Source: Paracoccus sp. (in: a-proteobacteria)
GTDB taxonomy: Bacteria; Pseudomonadota; Alphaproteobacteria; Rhodobacterales; Rhodobacteraceae
DNA: 44,352 bases
Direction of reading: 5' to 3'
Assembly: GCF_030536915.1 (NCBI RefSeq)
Contig: NZ_JAUNPC010000001.1
Location: 90,243-134,594, forward strand
Shown here: positions 35,418 through 44,298 of the stretch, in pieces
How positions within the stretch are numbered: position 1 is the stretch's first letter
Layout of the letters: every line of letters begins with the position of its first letter
Position numbers and translations under genes: made by a program
Notes under the pieces: model-generated
Databases searched by the model: none
What the model was told of the DNA's origin: nothing
What the model saw: only the letters and a program-made list of their open reading frames with translations

Positions 35418-36553
35418 CGATCCACTGGGTCGGAACCGGACTTTCCTCGATCCCCGGTCTGCGGCGGCTGCTGCAGGGGCAGACCCCCGTCGTGGTCTGG
35501 AACCGCACGGTCGACAAGGCGCGCGAGGCGGTCGGCGACCTGGCCGCCGACATCCGCGAATACACCTCGCAGGCGCTGGCGGCGGCGGTCCAGCCGGGCG
35601 ACGTAGTGGTGTCCATGCTGCCCGCCGACCAGCACCCGGTCGTGGCCCGCATCTGCATCGGGAAGCGGGCGCATTTCGTCAGTTCGTCCTATATCTCGCC
35701 CGAGATGGCGGCGCTGGAACAGGCGGCGATGGACGCGGGCGTGGCGCTGGTGAACGAGGTCGGGCTGGACCCCGGCATCGACCACCTGATGGCGCATGAG
35801 CTGGTGGCGGACTACCGCCATGTGGCCAGGGCCGGCGACCGGATCAGCTTCACCAGCTATTGCGGCGGCATTCCCAAACATCCCAACCCCTTCCGCTACA
35901 AGTTCTCGTGGTCGCCGCTGGGCGTGCTGCGGGCGCTGCGCTCGCCGTCCCTGTCGATCCGCGATGGCGAGGAGCGGCGGGTCGAGCGTCCCTGGCACGC
36001 GATCGAGCCCTACGAGGCGCCGCTGCCGGTGCCCGAGCATTTCGAGGTTTATCCGAACCGCGATTCCACCGCCTTCATCGGCCAGTACGGCTTCGATCCC
36101 GATTGGGAGATCAGGGATTTCGTGCGCGGCACGATCCGCCTGAAAGGCTGGTCCGAGGCTTGGGCCGATGTCTTCGCCGAGGTCGAGGGCCTTGCCGGCC
36201 CTGAAGGCGACGCCCGCCTGGGCGAGATGGCCGACGAGTTCTGGTCCCGCCACGCCTATGCCGAGGGTGAGCCCGACCGCGTCGTGCTGTTCGTCCGCCT
36301 TGCCGCGATGCGGGGGAACGAGGCGGTGTTCGACAAGGAATGGGTGCTGGACGCGCAGGGCGACAAGAACGGCACCGCGATGGCGCAGCTCGTGTCGGTC
36401 CCCGTCGCGCTGGCGGTCGAGGCGGTGCTGGCGGGCGCCTTCCCTGCCGGCGTCCACGCCGCCCCCGACGATCCCGACCTGATCGGCCGCTGGCTGGTCG
36501 AGGCGGGCGACATCGCCGACCACATGGCCAAGGTGGACCACCTGAAGGGCTGA
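35414..36553 (+). CDS. Saccharopine dehydrogenase, glutamate-forming type (Lys9-like)
   Basis: A 379-residue member of the saccharopine dehydrogenase family that would split saccharopine to glutamate and aminoadipate semialdehyde. Seen: an N-terminal Rossmann start IHWVGTGLSSIPGLRRLL, the strand AHFVSSSYISPEMAALE, the substrate segment LVNEVGLDPGIDHLMAHEL, and ISFTSYCGGIPKHPNPFRYKFSWSP, the family hallmark. Together with the overlapping upstream gene it makes a two-gene version of the animal LKR/SDH bifunctional enzyme, consistent with lysine catabolism by the saccharopine route. Reaction direction is inferred. Confidence 0.9.
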   Translation: MTIHWVGTGLSSIPGLRRLLQGQTPVVVWNRTVDKAREAVGDLAADIREYTSQALAAAVQPGDVVVSMLPADQHPVVARICIGKRAHFVSSSYISPEMAALEQAAMDAGVALVNEVGLDPGIDHLMAHELVADYRHVARAGDRISFTSYCGGIPKHPNPFRYKFSWSPLGVLRALRSPSLSIRDGEERRVERPWHAIEPYEAPLPVPEHFEVYPNRDSTAFIGQYGFDPDWEIRDFVRGTIRLKGWSEAWADVFAEVEGLAGPEGDARLGEMADEFWSRHAYAEGEPDRVVLFVRLAAMRGNEAVFDKEWVLDAQGDKNGTAMAQLVSVPVALAVEAVLAGAFPAGVHAAPDDPDLIGRWLVEAGDIADHMAKVDHLKG

Positions 36554-36898
36554 AGCGGCAGTTCCGGGCGTTCCCGGCCAGCCTGCGGACAGGGGGCGAC
36601 CGGGGCAGTCAAGCCGGGCTGCCTGCCGGTCCCTGCGCTGCGCAGAGGGGGCGGATCGCGCACCCCTGATCCGGTCGGCCGTCCTGCCCGGCGCTGGACA
36701 GGCCCGCGTCAGGCCGCGCCCCGGCAAGCGCCCTTCTTCGCAGAAGCCTCTCGGAAGCCGCCCTCGCCTCCCCGACGCCGGGAACAAGCAGTTCTCGGCG
36801 CAAGGCAGGGGCGGCAACCCCTGTCTTCACGCTTCGGTCAGGCGCCGGAACGAATCCTCCGTTCTCCGGTTTGCAGGGCAGACACAAGGGAGTTGCCC
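36554..36898. other. 345-bp gene-free island
   Basis: Between the lysine genes and the sugar dehydrogenase. No gene, known RNA or clear terminator. It contains a hairpin-rich segment at 36632-36687 that resembles 10237-10289. The last bases hold the AAGGGAG ribosome site of the downstream gene. Confidence 0.6.
36632..36687. repeat. Candidate dispersed hairpin repeat, copy 2
   Basis: Shares ordered blocks CCTGCG, CTGCGC, CGG, ATCGCG, CCCCTGATCC and CCTGC with 10237-10289. Here the inner stem is less perfect. Unlike copy 1 it does not overlap a gene. Alignment by eye only. Confidence 0.35.
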
Positions 36899-38086
36899 AT
36901 GCCATTCCTCCGCCCCACCGCGGCGTTTGCCGCGCTGTTTGCCCTGCCCTTCGTGGCCTCGGCCCAGGATTTCAACGCCGCACCGCCCAACGCGCCCGAC
37001 CAGGTGCCGGCCTTCGAGGGGCAGACCCGCGCGCCCGTGCTGGCCGACGACATCGCGCTGGAAACCACCGTCGTCGCCGACGGGCTGGAACATCCCTGGG
37101 GCATGGTGCAGCTGCCCGACGGCGGCTGGCTGGTGACCGAGCGGCCGGGCCGGCTGCGGATCGTTTCCGCCGAGGGCGAACTGTCCGACCCCATCGGCGG
37201 CTTGCCCGAAATCTCGGCTACCGGGCAGGGCGGGCTTCTGGACGTGCTGATCGCCCCCGATTTCGCCGAAACGCGCAGGCTGTGGATCAGCTACGCGGCC
37301 CCGGCCGAGGGCGGCAACCACACGGCGGTCGCCACGGCCACGCTGTCGCAGGACAATTCGACGCTGGAAAACGTCGAGCAGATCTTCGCGCAGGTGCCGG
37401 TCTATGACGGCGACAAGCATTTCGGCAGCCGGCTGCTGCTGGATGGCCAGGGCAACCTGTTCGTGACCCTGGGCGAACGGTCCGACGTGCCGATCCGCGA
37501 TAGCGCCCAGCAGGACGACAACCACCTGGGCAAGCTGCTGCGCATCGACGCGATGACCGGCGCCCCCGCCGAGGGCAACCCCGACCTGGGCCTGCCCGAG
37601 ATCTGGGCCAAGGGGTTGCGGAACGTGCAGGCGGCGGCGCTGGACGGCAGTGGCCAGCTCTGGACCATCGAGCATGGGCCGAAGGGCGGGGACGAGCTGA
37701 ACCGCATCGAGGCCGGGAAGAACTACGGCTGGCCGGTCATCACCTATGGCGTGTCCTACCAGGACGAGCCGATCAACGACGGCATCACCCAGGCCGACGG
37801 GATGGAGCAGCCGCTTTATTACTGGGACCCGGTGATCGCGCCCTCGGGCATGGTCTTCTACCGGGGCGGGATGTTCCCGGAATGGGAGGGGCAGATCCTC
37901 ACCGGCGCGCTGCAGGGCGATCACGGGCTGGTGCGGCTGCAACTGGACGGCGACGGGGTCGCGGGCGAAGGGCGGCACCTGCAGGGCATCGGCCGGGTGC
38001 GCGACGTGGATCTGGCCGCCGATGGCGCGGTCATGCTGCTGACCGACAAGCCGAACGGGGAACTGGTGCGGGTGACGCGCGAGTGA
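36899..38086 (+). CDS. PQQ-dependent sugar dehydrogenase (aldose dehydrogenase type)
   Basis: A 395-residue periplasmic beta-propeller of the GSDH / YliI-Asd family that oxidises aldose sugars with PQQ and passes electrons to the respiratory chain. Seen: a signal peptide ending LPFVASAQ, then propeller blades with LEHPWGMVQLPDGGWLVTERPGRL, GGLLDVLIAPDF, HFGSRLLLDGQGNLFVTLGER, WTIEHGPKGGDELNRIEAGKNYGWP, and a final VRDVDLAADGAVMLLTDKPNGELVRV. Length is normal. The ATG at 36899 follows AAGGGAG; a TTG two codons earlier is less likely. Single gene with its own terminator. PQQ synthesis genes are not in the window. Confidence 0.93.
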   Translation: MPFLRPTAAFAALFALPFVASAQDFNAAPPNAPDQVPAFEGQTRAPVLADDIALETTVVADGLEHPWGMVQLPDGGWLVTERPGRLRIVSAEGELSDPIGGLPEISATGQGGLLDVLIAPDFAETRRLWISYAAPAEGGNHTAVATATLSQDNSTLENVEQIFAQVPVYDGDKHFGSRLLLDGQGNLFVTLGERSDVPIRDSAQQDDNHLGKLLRIDAMTGAPAEGNPDLGLPEIWAKGLRNVQAAALDGSGQLWTIEHGPKGGDELNRIEAGKNYGWPVITYGVSYQDEPINDGITQADGMEQPLYYWDPVIAPSGMVFYRGGMFPEWEGQILTGALQGDHGLVRLQLDGDGVAGEGRHLQGIGRVRDVDLAADGAVMLLTDKPNGELVRVTRE

Positions 38087-38098
38087 TTTCGAGGAGCG

Positions 38099-38134
38099 GG
38101 GCATGGGTGAGGGATGGCCTCACCCATGCCCTTT
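38099..38134 (+). terminator. Intrinsic terminator after sugar dehydrogenase
   Basis: A perfect 14-bp stem GGGCATGGGTGAGG (38099-38112) pairs with CCTCACCCATGCCC (38118-38131), loop GATGG, followed by TTT. It begins 13 bases after the stop codon. Confidence 0.85.
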
Positions 38135-38530
38135 CTGGCGGTTTCCGAGAGCTGCCCCGTTTTCGCGCCGCATGTGGTTGCCGCTCGCGCGGATGACCTT
38201 GGCTTCCTGCGCGACAGGCCGATCAAGTCACGCCATCATTGGCCCGGCTTCATCGGTCTCGCCCATGCCAGGCAGGTTGATGCCGGTTCGACGACCTGGC
38301 CGGGTTTTTACGGCGACGTTGCAGGGGCAGGTTCGACCGCGCCCCCCCGATGACATGCCTGCGAAGCCCGCAGCCAGCAGAACAGGGTGTTTCTGCGTTC
38401 ACGGACCTCATCCATGAATGGGGTCAAACCCTGCATGGGAGCGGCCCCACCGCATATTATGCAGCCCTTGGTCCTTTGCGGATCGAGGCTGGCCGCGGAT
38501 CGGCTGTCCTTCGGACAGCGCGGACCTGCC
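38135..38530. other. 396-bp gene-free island
   Basis: No gene recognised on either strand. It contains a G-rich/C-rich pair at 38321-38362 (GCAGGGGCAGGTTCGACC...GCCCCCC) that loosely resembles 10251-10289. A 7-bp hairpin GCTGTCC-TTC-GGACAGC lies at 38503-38519. The latter begins 12 bases after the DUF3775 stop on the minus strand and may help end that transcript, though it has no T-run. Confidence 0.55.
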
Positions 38531-38878
38531 TCATCCCCGCAGCAGCGCGTCCTCTTCCTCGCCCGGCGTCAGGCCCAGCGCCTCCATGCCCGCTTCCAGA
38601 TGGTCGGCCAGATGCGGCTCGCCCATCAGGTAGTCCTCGGTCGGCGTGGTCTTTTCCGCCCGTGCGGTCGAGATCGCTTCCTCGAGGTCATCCGCGTCGA
38701 AGGTGCCGCGGCCGATCCACATCACGGCGGTCATTTCGGCCTGCTCGTCCTCGGTCATGTCGGCGATGAAGTCGCGCAGTTCAAAGGCGTTGCGGCCGCC
38801 GCGCCCGTCCGGCCCGTGGTCATAGTCGCGGGCGCGGAGGATGACGAAGGCGATCTTGTCGGCGCCGAGTTCCAGCAT
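38531..38878 (-). CDS. DUF3775-domain protein
   Basis: A 115-residue acidic cytosolic protein of the DUF3775 family, function unknown. Seen: the family opening LELGADKIAFVILRARDYD, then ELRDFIADMTEDEQAEMTAVMWIGRGTFD and LMGEPHLADHLEAGMEALG. No signal peptide or membrane segment. Ribosome site AAGGGGAAC precedes the ATG. It starts 49 bases after the mutL stop on the same strand and is probably co-transcribed with it. Confidence 0.85.
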   Translation of the reverse strand: MLELGADKIAFVILRARDYDHGPDGRGGRNAFELRDFIADMTEDEQAEMTAVMWIGRGTFDADDLEEAISTARAEKTTPTEDYLMGEPHLADHLEAGMEALGLTPGEEEDALLRG

Positions 38879-38927
38879 GGCAGTTCCCCTTTTCCCCGGT
38901 TCTGGCCCGCAGGCCGGGCCGCGTCAA

Positions 38928-40760
38928 TCAGCGCCCGAACAGCCGCTCGATGTCGGACAGCCGCAGTTCCACCCAGGTCGGGCGACCGTGGTTGCACTGG
39001 CCCGATCGCGGCGTCCGTTCCATCTCGCGCAGAAGCGCGTTCATCTCCTCGCCCGTCAGGCTGCGGCCCGACCTGACCGAACCGTGGCAGGCCATCGACG
39101 ACAGCACCGCGTCCAGACACCCCTGCAGCCGGTCCGAGGCGCCCTGTTCCGCCAGCTCGTCGGCGATGTCGCGCAAAAGCGCCGCCGCATCCGCCTGCCC
39201 CAGCGCGGCTGGCAGTTCGCGCACCGCGACACAGCCGGGGCCGAAGGGCTCGATGACGAGGCCGAGGCGATCGAGGTCATCCGCCGCCGCCAGCACCCGC
39301 TCGGCATCCGCGCCAAGATCCACGATGGCCGGGATCAGCAGCGCCTGCGACGGCACGCGCGCCTGCGCTGCCTGCGCCTTCAGCCGCTCGTAGACCAGCC
39401 GCTCATGGGCGGCGTGCTGGTCCACGATCACGATGCCGTCGCGGCTTTGCGCCACGATCCAGTTGCCGTGCAGTTGCGCCCGGGCCGCGCCAAGGGGTGC
39501 GTCGGGCGCCTCGGCCACGGGTTCGACCCGCGCGGCAGCGGGAAAGGCAGTCGTGGCGGTTTCGGCGAAACCCTGGGGCGGGGGGGTAGCCGCAACGGGC
39601 ACCAGCGGCGCCTGCGCCGCATGGGCGGCGGCGACTGCCGCCTGCGACGGCGGCGGATCACGCCGGAAGGACGTCGTTCCGGGCCGCATCGCCGCCAGCG
39701 TGGCCGCCCCGCCGGTCGAGGAGGCACGGTGCCCCACCCCCGCCAGCGCATGGCGCAATGAGGCGACGACCAGCCCCCGCGCGGCGTCCGGTTCGCGGAA
39801 GCGGACCTCGGCCTTGGCCGGATGGACATTAACGTCCACGCCCTGCGGGTCGCAATGGACGAACAGCACCGCCGCCGGGTGGCGTCCCTGCGGCAGCACG
39901 TCGAAATAGCCCGCCCGCAGCGCCCCGGTCAGCAGCTTATCCCGCACCGGCCTGCCGTTGACATAAAGATGCTGTGCCACCGCCGCGCCGCGCGAATAGG
40001 TCGGCAGGGCGGCAAGGCCCGTCAGGCGCAGCCCGTCGCGCTCGGCATCCAGCGGGATGGCGTTCTCGATGAACTCGCGGCCCATGACCCGGCCGATGCG
40101 GGCGGACAGCGCGTCGAACAGATCGCCTTGCTCGGCATCGGCGCGGAAGAGGATGCGGCCCTCGTCCTCGTCGCTGAGGGTGAAGGCCACCGACGGCTCG
40201 GCCATGGCAAGGCGGCGGACCACCTCGGCGATGGCCTGGGTCTCGGCCCGGTCGGTCCGCAGGAAGCGCAGCCGGGCGGGTGTCGCGAAGAACAGGTCGC
40301 GCAGTTCCACCACGGTGCCGCGGTTGGCGGCGGCGGGGCGGGCAGGCTCGATCCGGCCGCCCTCGACGGCGATGCGCGCGGCCTCGTGGCCTTCGGCGCG
40401 GCTGGTGATGGTCAGACGGCCCACGGCGCCGAGGCTCGGCAGCGCCTCGCCCCGGAAGCCGAAGCTGCGGATGTCCAGCAGGTCCGATCCGTCGATCTTG
40501 GACGTGGCATGGCGGGCCAGCGCCAGCGGCAGGTCCCTGGCGGTCATGCCGCAGCCGTCGTCCGTGACCCGGATCAGCCGCTTGCCGCCGCCCGCAATGG
40601 CGATCCCGATCCGGGTCGCGCCCGCGTCCAGCGCGTTCTCGACCAGCTCCTTCACCGCCGAGGCCGGGCGTTCCACCACCTCGCCCGCCGCGATGCGGTT
40701 GGCGGCGGCCTCGTCAAGCTGGCGGATCACCGGAGGGATGCGGGGGTCGGGGCGCGTCAT
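38928..40760 (-). CDS. mutL: DNA mismatch repair protein MutL
   Basis: A 610-residue GHKL-ATPase that couples mismatch recognition by MutS to strand incision. Seen: [29 protein letters not shown] (21-49), DDGCGM (68-72), [20 protein letters not shown] (99-113), a Pro/Ala-rich linker (about 335-425), and a C-terminal dimerisation/nuclease domain. The last has [12 protein letters not shown] (from Asp447), which fits the DQHA-x2-E-x4-E endonuclease motif, and a late [11 protein letters not shown]. So it is the nicking MutL type of bacteria lacking MutH. The ATG at 40758-40760 fits family N-termini. Divergent from the small lipoprotein gene. Confidence 0.96.
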   Translation of the reverse strand: MTRPDPRIPPVIRQLDEAAANRIAAGEVVERPASAVKELVENALDAGATRIGIAIAGGGKRLIRVTDDGCGMTARDLPLALARHATSKIDGSDLLDIRSFGFRGEALPSLGAVGRLTITSRAEGHEAARIAVEGGRIEPARPAAANRGTVVELRDLFFATPARLRFLRTDRAETQAIAEVVRRLAMAEPSVAFTLSDEDEGRILFRADAEQGDLFDALSARIGRVMGREFIENAIPLDAERDGLRLTGLAALPTYSRGAAVAQHLYVNGRPVRDKLLTGALRAGYFDVLPQGRHPAAVLFVHCDPQGVDVNVHPAKAEVRFREPDAARGLVVASLRHALAGVGHRASSTGGAATLAAMRPGTTSFRRDPPPSQAAVAAAHAAQAPLVPVAATPPPQGFAETATTAFPAAARVEPVAEAPDAPLGAARAQLHGNWIVAQSRDGIVIVDQHAAHERLVYERLKAQAAQARVPSQALLIPAIVDLGADAERVLAAADDLDRLGLVIEPFGPGCVAVRELPAALGQADAAALLRDIADELAEQGASDRLQGCLDAVLSSMACHGSVRSGRSLTGEEMNALLREMERTPRSGQCNHGRPTWVELRLSDIERLFGR

Positions 40761-40899
40761 CGCCCCGGATATAGCAGCCGCCGGGACCGGGCGTAAACGT
40801 TTCGCCCCCCGCGCCCGGATTATTCTGGAACCGCAACGCCCCCGGACGGCTTGATTTCCCGATCTCACTTTCTTGAACGTGATCTGACAGGAGACTGCC

Positions 40900-41079
40900 A
40901 TGAAGACGATGACCGCGATGCTGCTGGCCGCCGCCACCCTGACCATCGCCGCCTGCGGCCCGAACACCGCCACCCGCGCCACCACCGGCGCCGCAACCGG
41001 GGCGGTCGTGGGCGGGCCCGTGGGCGCCGTGGCCGGGGCGGCCCTGGGCGGGTCGGGGGCGGTTCAGGTCAATCCCTGA
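40900..41079 (+). CDS. 59-residue glycine-zipper lipoprotein
   Basis: A short complete gene coding a lipoprotein signal peptide ([19 protein letters not shown], lipobox Cys19) and a 40-residue mature part. The mature part has repeated small-residue GA/GG spacing ([24 protein letters not shown]), a glycine-zipper pattern that can insert in or pack on membranes. It ends GSGAVQVNP. Ribosome site ACAGGAG is 6 bases before the ATG, and a matching terminator follows, both strong signs of a real gene. Similar tiny lipoproteins are common in Rhodobacteraceae; function unknown, perhaps envelope stress or stability. Confidence 0.85.
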   Translation: MKTMTAMLLAAATLTIAACGPNTATRATTGAATGAVVGGPVGAVAGAALGGSGAVQVNP

Positions 41080-41101
41080 TCCCCTGCCGGCATCTCAAGG
41101 A

Positions 41102-41130
41102 AAAGGCGCAGGGTCATCCCCTGCGCCTTT
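41102..41130. terminator. Bidirectional terminator
   Basis: A perfect 12-bp stem AAAGGCGCAGGG (41102-41113) pairs with CCCTGCGCCTTT (41119-41130), loop TCATC. Flanking A/T runs give T-tracts on both strands. It serves the small lipoprotein gene on plus and the M16 pair on minus. Confidence 0.85.
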
Positions 41131-41150
41131 CTGCATGACCCTGGGGGCGC

Positions 41151-42452
41151 TCACATCCCCTCGGGGCGGCCCACCAGCACGAATTCCAGCGCCTCGGGGT
41201 CCAGCACCTCCTGCGCAACGCGGCGGACATCCTCGGCGGTGACGGCGGCGATCTTCTCGTTCCGGGTGTTCACATAATCGCGGGGCATCCCCATCAGTTG
41301 CATTCCCGACAGGATGCCCGCGATCCGCCCGTTGCCGTCGAAGCGCAGGGGATATTCGCCGGTGAGATAGGTCTTGGCGTCCGTGAGTTCCTGCTCGGTC
41401 ACGCCGTCGCGGATGCCTGCCCAGACCTCGTGCACCAGCGCCACCGCCTCGCCCGTGCGGGCGTTCGCCGTGGCCATGCCGCCCGCCCATGTCTCGCCCA
41501 GCACCATGTTGGCAAGGCCGGTGCCCACGCCATAGGTCAACCCGCGCTTTTCCCGGATCTCCTCCATCAGCCGGGACGAGAAGCCGCCGCCGCCGAGAAT
41601 GTGGTTCAGCACGAAGGCGGCGAAGTAATCGGGGTGATCCATCGGCAGCCCGCGTTGCGCGAAGCTGACCACCGTCTGCGGGCTGTCCCAGTCGATCACC
41701 GTGGTCTCGCCCGTCAGCAGCAGTTCCGGTTCGGGGGGCAAGGGGGCAGTCGCTTCCGCTGGGAGATCGCCGCGGATCGGGTCGATCAGACGCCCCAGCG
41801 CCGCCGCGTCGATGTCGCCCGCGGCGGACACCAGCACCCGATCGCGGGCCAGCACCCGGTCCTTGGCCTCGACCAGATCGTCGCGGGTCAGGGCCGCGAC
41901 CGACTCGGCGGTGCCGGTCAGGACCGTGCCGTAAGGGTGGTCGCCCCAGGTCTGCCGGGCCATCTCTTTCGAGGCGATCGCATTGGGGTCGCTGTCCTGC
42001 GCCCGGATCAGCGACTGCGCCTGCGCCCGCACCCGCTCGATGGCGTCGGGGTCAAAGCGGGGGCGGGCCAGCGCATCGGCCAGCAGGTCGGCAGCGGCAT
42101 CGCGGTTTTCCGTAAGCGCGCGGAAGCCCACGCTGACCGCGTCGTCCGAGGCGTCGAAGCTGGCCGAGGCCGCAAGCTCCTCCATCGCCTCGGCGAAGGC
42201 CACGGCGTCGCGTTCGCCCGCGCCTTCCTCCAGCAGGGCGGTCATCAGGTTGATTGCGCCGCGCTTGGCCGGCGCATCGACCGAGGCGCCGCCTTGGAAG
42301 GCGATCTCGACGGCGACAAAGGGGATCGTGTGATCCTCGACCAGCCAGGCGGTGATCCCGCCGGGAGAGGTGATTTCCTGGATGTCGATGGCGCGGGCGG
42401 GAAGGGCCGCCAGCAGCGCAAGCGCCAGCGCGGAAAGGAAGCTGCGGATCAT
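41151..42452 (-). CDS. M16-family peptidase-like protein, non-catalytic subunit
   Basis: A 433-residue secreted M16 (pitrilysin/processing-peptidase) family member. Signal peptide MIRSFLSALALALLAALPARA. The position of the zinc motif reads NLMTALLEEGAGERD and lacks HxxEH, so it cannot bind zinc. The C-terminal half keeps the substrate-holding block LGGGGFSSRLMEEIREKRGLTYGV with the conserved Arg and Tyr. This is the known division of labour in two-subunit M16 enzymes. The start overlaps the catalytic gene's stop as ATGA. Predicted periplasmic. Confidence 0.92.
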   Translation of the reverse strand: MIRSFLSALALALLAALPARAIDIQEITSPGGITAWLVEDHTIPFVAVEIAFQGGASVDAPAKRGAINLMTALLEEGAGERDAVAFAEAMEELAASASFDASDDAVSVGFRALTENRDAAADLLADALARPRFDPDAIERVRAQAQSLIRAQDSDPNAIASKEMARQTWGDHPYGTVLTGTAESVAALTRDDLVEAKDRVLARDRVLVSAAGDIDAAALGRLIDPIRGDLPAEATAPLPPEPELLLTGETTVIDWDSPQTVVSFAQRGLPMDHPDYFAAFVLNHILGGGGFSSRLMEEIREKRGLTYGVGTGLANMVLGETWAGGMATANARTGEAVALVHEVWAGIRDGVTEQELTDAKTYLTGEYPLRFDGNGRIAGILSGMQLMGMPRDYVNTRNEKIAAVTAEDVRRVAQEVLDPEALEFVLVGRPEGM

Positions 42453-44071
42453 CGGGTCTGCTCCTCAGTCGGCGCGGGCTGGGGCGAGGCGGGCGCCGGC
42501 TGCGCCGGATGCGGCGTGTCGGCAGGCATGGGCGCCGCCGTCTCGGTGCCGGGGGGGGCGGTGTCGGGGTAGGGCGCTTCCTCGGGCAAAGAGGACGCGG
42601 CGGCAACCGGGGCCTCTGCCGGGGGTGCGGTCGAAGCGGGCGCCGGGCTGGCGTCCATCTCCGGCGATGCAGCCGGCATCCCGCCCTCGCCTGCGGGGGT
42701 TCCGCCCCCATCCCCGGCCGCGGCCATCTCTGCCCCGGCCACCTGTCCGGGGGCTGCGGGCTTCAGCAGGCTGGTGACCCCGGCGCGGTCCTCGAACACC
42801 AGCCGGGCCGCCGCCTGCACGTCCTCGGCCGTCACGGCGGCAAGGATCTCGGGCCAGTCGTTCACGTCCTCGACCGTCAGCCCGACGGCAAGCCCCTGCC
42901 CATAGTCATAGGCGCGGGCATGGGCCGAATCCTGCTTGTAGATCTGCGCCGCACGCAGTTGGGTCTTGACCCGTTTCAGTTGCGCGGGGTCCGGCCCTTC
43001 GGCCAGGAAGTCGCGGATGCCTGCCTCAAGCGCCGCTTCCGCCGCCGCATCGTCGCCACCCGGCGCATAGGCCATGGCCAGCGAGAAGCTGGTCGGATCG
43101 ACGCTGAGCCCGTCATAGCCCGCGCCCACCCACAGAGCCTGCCCCGTCAGCACCAGCCGCTGGCCCAGGAACGAGGTCTGGGCCGAACCCGCCAGCAGTT
43201 CGGCCAGCACGCTGAGCGCGGCTGCGGTCTTCTGGTCGCCCGGATTGCGTTCGGGCACGATGACGCTGCGGCTGAGGATCGGCTGCGGCACGCGCGGGTC
43301 GGCCATGGTCATCCGCCGCTCGGCGTTCTGCGCGGGTTCCTGCGGGCGCTCGGCACGAGGCGCGTCGGGCTTGGGGGGGATCGGGCCGTAATGCTTTTCG
43401 GCCAGCGCCCGGACCTCGTCTTCCGTCACGTCGCCCGCGACCACCAGCACCGCCACGTTGGGCGCGTAATGGTCGTCATACCATTTCAGCGCGTCGTCGC
43501 GGGTCAGACCCTCCATCTCCTGCCGCCAGCCGATCACCGGGCGGCCGTAGGGGTGGTTGTAATACTGCACCGCGGCGCGTTCCTCGCCGAAAAGCGCCCG
43601 GGGGTCGCTGTCGGTCCGCTGGGCGCGTTCCTCCAGCACGACCTGGCGCTCGGCCTGCCAGTCGTCCTCGCCGATCCGCAGGTTGGCCATCCGGTCGGCC
43701 TCCATCCCCATCACCAGGTCCAGCCGGTCCGAAGCGATGCGCTGGAAATAGGTGGTGAAGTCATAGCTGGTAAAGGCGTTGTCGCGGCCGCCGTTCGCGG
43801 TCACGGTGCGCGAAAGCTCGCCCGCTTCCAGCTTGTCGGTGCCCTTGAACATCAGGTGTTCCAGGTAATGCGCGAGGCCGGACTTGCCCGGCTGTTCGTC
43901 GGCCGATCCGATCCGATACCACAGCATCTGGACGACAACCGGGGCGCGGTGATCCTCGATCACCACGGCCTCAAGCCCGTTGTCCAGCGTGAAATGGCTG
44001 ATGCCCGGCGGCATCTCGGCCAGTGCGGGCGTGGCGGCGGTCGCGAGCAGGAAGGCAAGGGTGCGGCGCAT
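42449..44071 (-). CDS. M16-family zinc peptidase, catalytic subunit with Pro/Ala tail
   Basis: A 540-residue periplasmic zinc peptidase. Signal peptide MRRTLAFLLATAATPALA. The inverted zinc motif HYLEH lies at 68-72, with the further ligand Glu in VVLEERAQR (about 147-148). Then come NHPYGRPVIGW, LKWYDDHYAPNVAVLVVAGDV and the C-terminal M16 domain. Residues of about 437-540 form an unusual tail of Pro, Ala, Glu and Gly, probably disordered, not part of the fold. The ATG at 44069-44071 directly starts the signal peptide; the frame is open upstream without signal. It is the first gene of the pair and probably forms a heterodimer with the downstream product. Confidence 0.93.
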   Translation of the reverse strand: MRRTLAFLLATAATPALAEMPPGISHFTLDNGLEAVVIEDHRAPVVVQMLWYRIGSADEQPGKSGLAHYLEHLMFKGTDKLEAGELSRTVTANGGRDNAFTSYDFTTYFQRIASDRLDLVMGMEADRMANLRIGEDDWQAERQVVLEERAQRTDSDPRALFGEERAAVQYYNHPYGRPVIGWRQEMEGLTRDDALKWYDDHYAPNVAVLVVAGDVTEDEVRALAEKHYGPIPPKPDAPRAERPQEPAQNAERRMTMADPRVPQPILSRSVIVPERNPGDQKTAAALSVLAELLAGSAQTSFLGQRLVLTGQALWVGAGYDGLSVDPTSFSLAMAYAPGGDDAAAEAALEAGIRDFLAEGPDPAQLKRVKTQLRAAQIYKQDSAHARAYDYGQGLAVGLTVEDVNDWPEILAAVTAEDVQAAARLVFEDRAGVTSLLKPAAPGQVAGAEMAAAGDGGGTPAGEGGMPAASPEMDASPAPASTAPPAEAPVAAASSLPEEAPYPDTAPPGTETAAPMPADTPHPAQPAPASPQPAPTEEQTR

Positions 44072-44200
44072 CAAGCGGCCTCCGGTTTGCGGGTGCGGAA
44101 CAGAGGGTGGCCGCTTGATGCGGCGCGCGCAAGCCGGGGGGCGGTCAAGCCGTGGTGAACGGGCCGGGACTTGCGGGGCAGGCCGAACTCCGTCTTTCGG

Positions 44201-44266
44201 CGTCAAATATCCTCGGGGGGATAAATGGGGCTCTTGGCCCCATTCATAGGGGGGTGGAAAACCCCC
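44201..44266. repeat. Two-hairpin palindromic element, intergenic copy
   Basis: Starts CGTCAAATATCCTCGGGGGG. Then comes a hairpin AATGGGGC (44224-44231) with GCCCCATT (44237-44244), and a second with a G-run at 44249-44254 and CCCCC at 44262-44266. Same head-plus-two-hairpin plan as 2732-2780, with different stem sequences. It lies 130 bases upstream of the M16 pair. Confidence 0.6.
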
Positions 44267-44298
44267 ATGCGGGCGGCGACGTCGAGTGAGTGCCCGAA

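Noticed and set aside
38135..38370. A possible 79-codon protein at 38114-38353
   Set aside because: It begins within the terminator hairpin, lacks a ribosome site and has no recognisable sequence.
41151..42452. The non-catalytic M16 protein as a broken gene
   Set aside because: Loss of HxxEH with retention of the Arg/Tyr block is the normal state of the partner subunit in two-gene M16 pairs.
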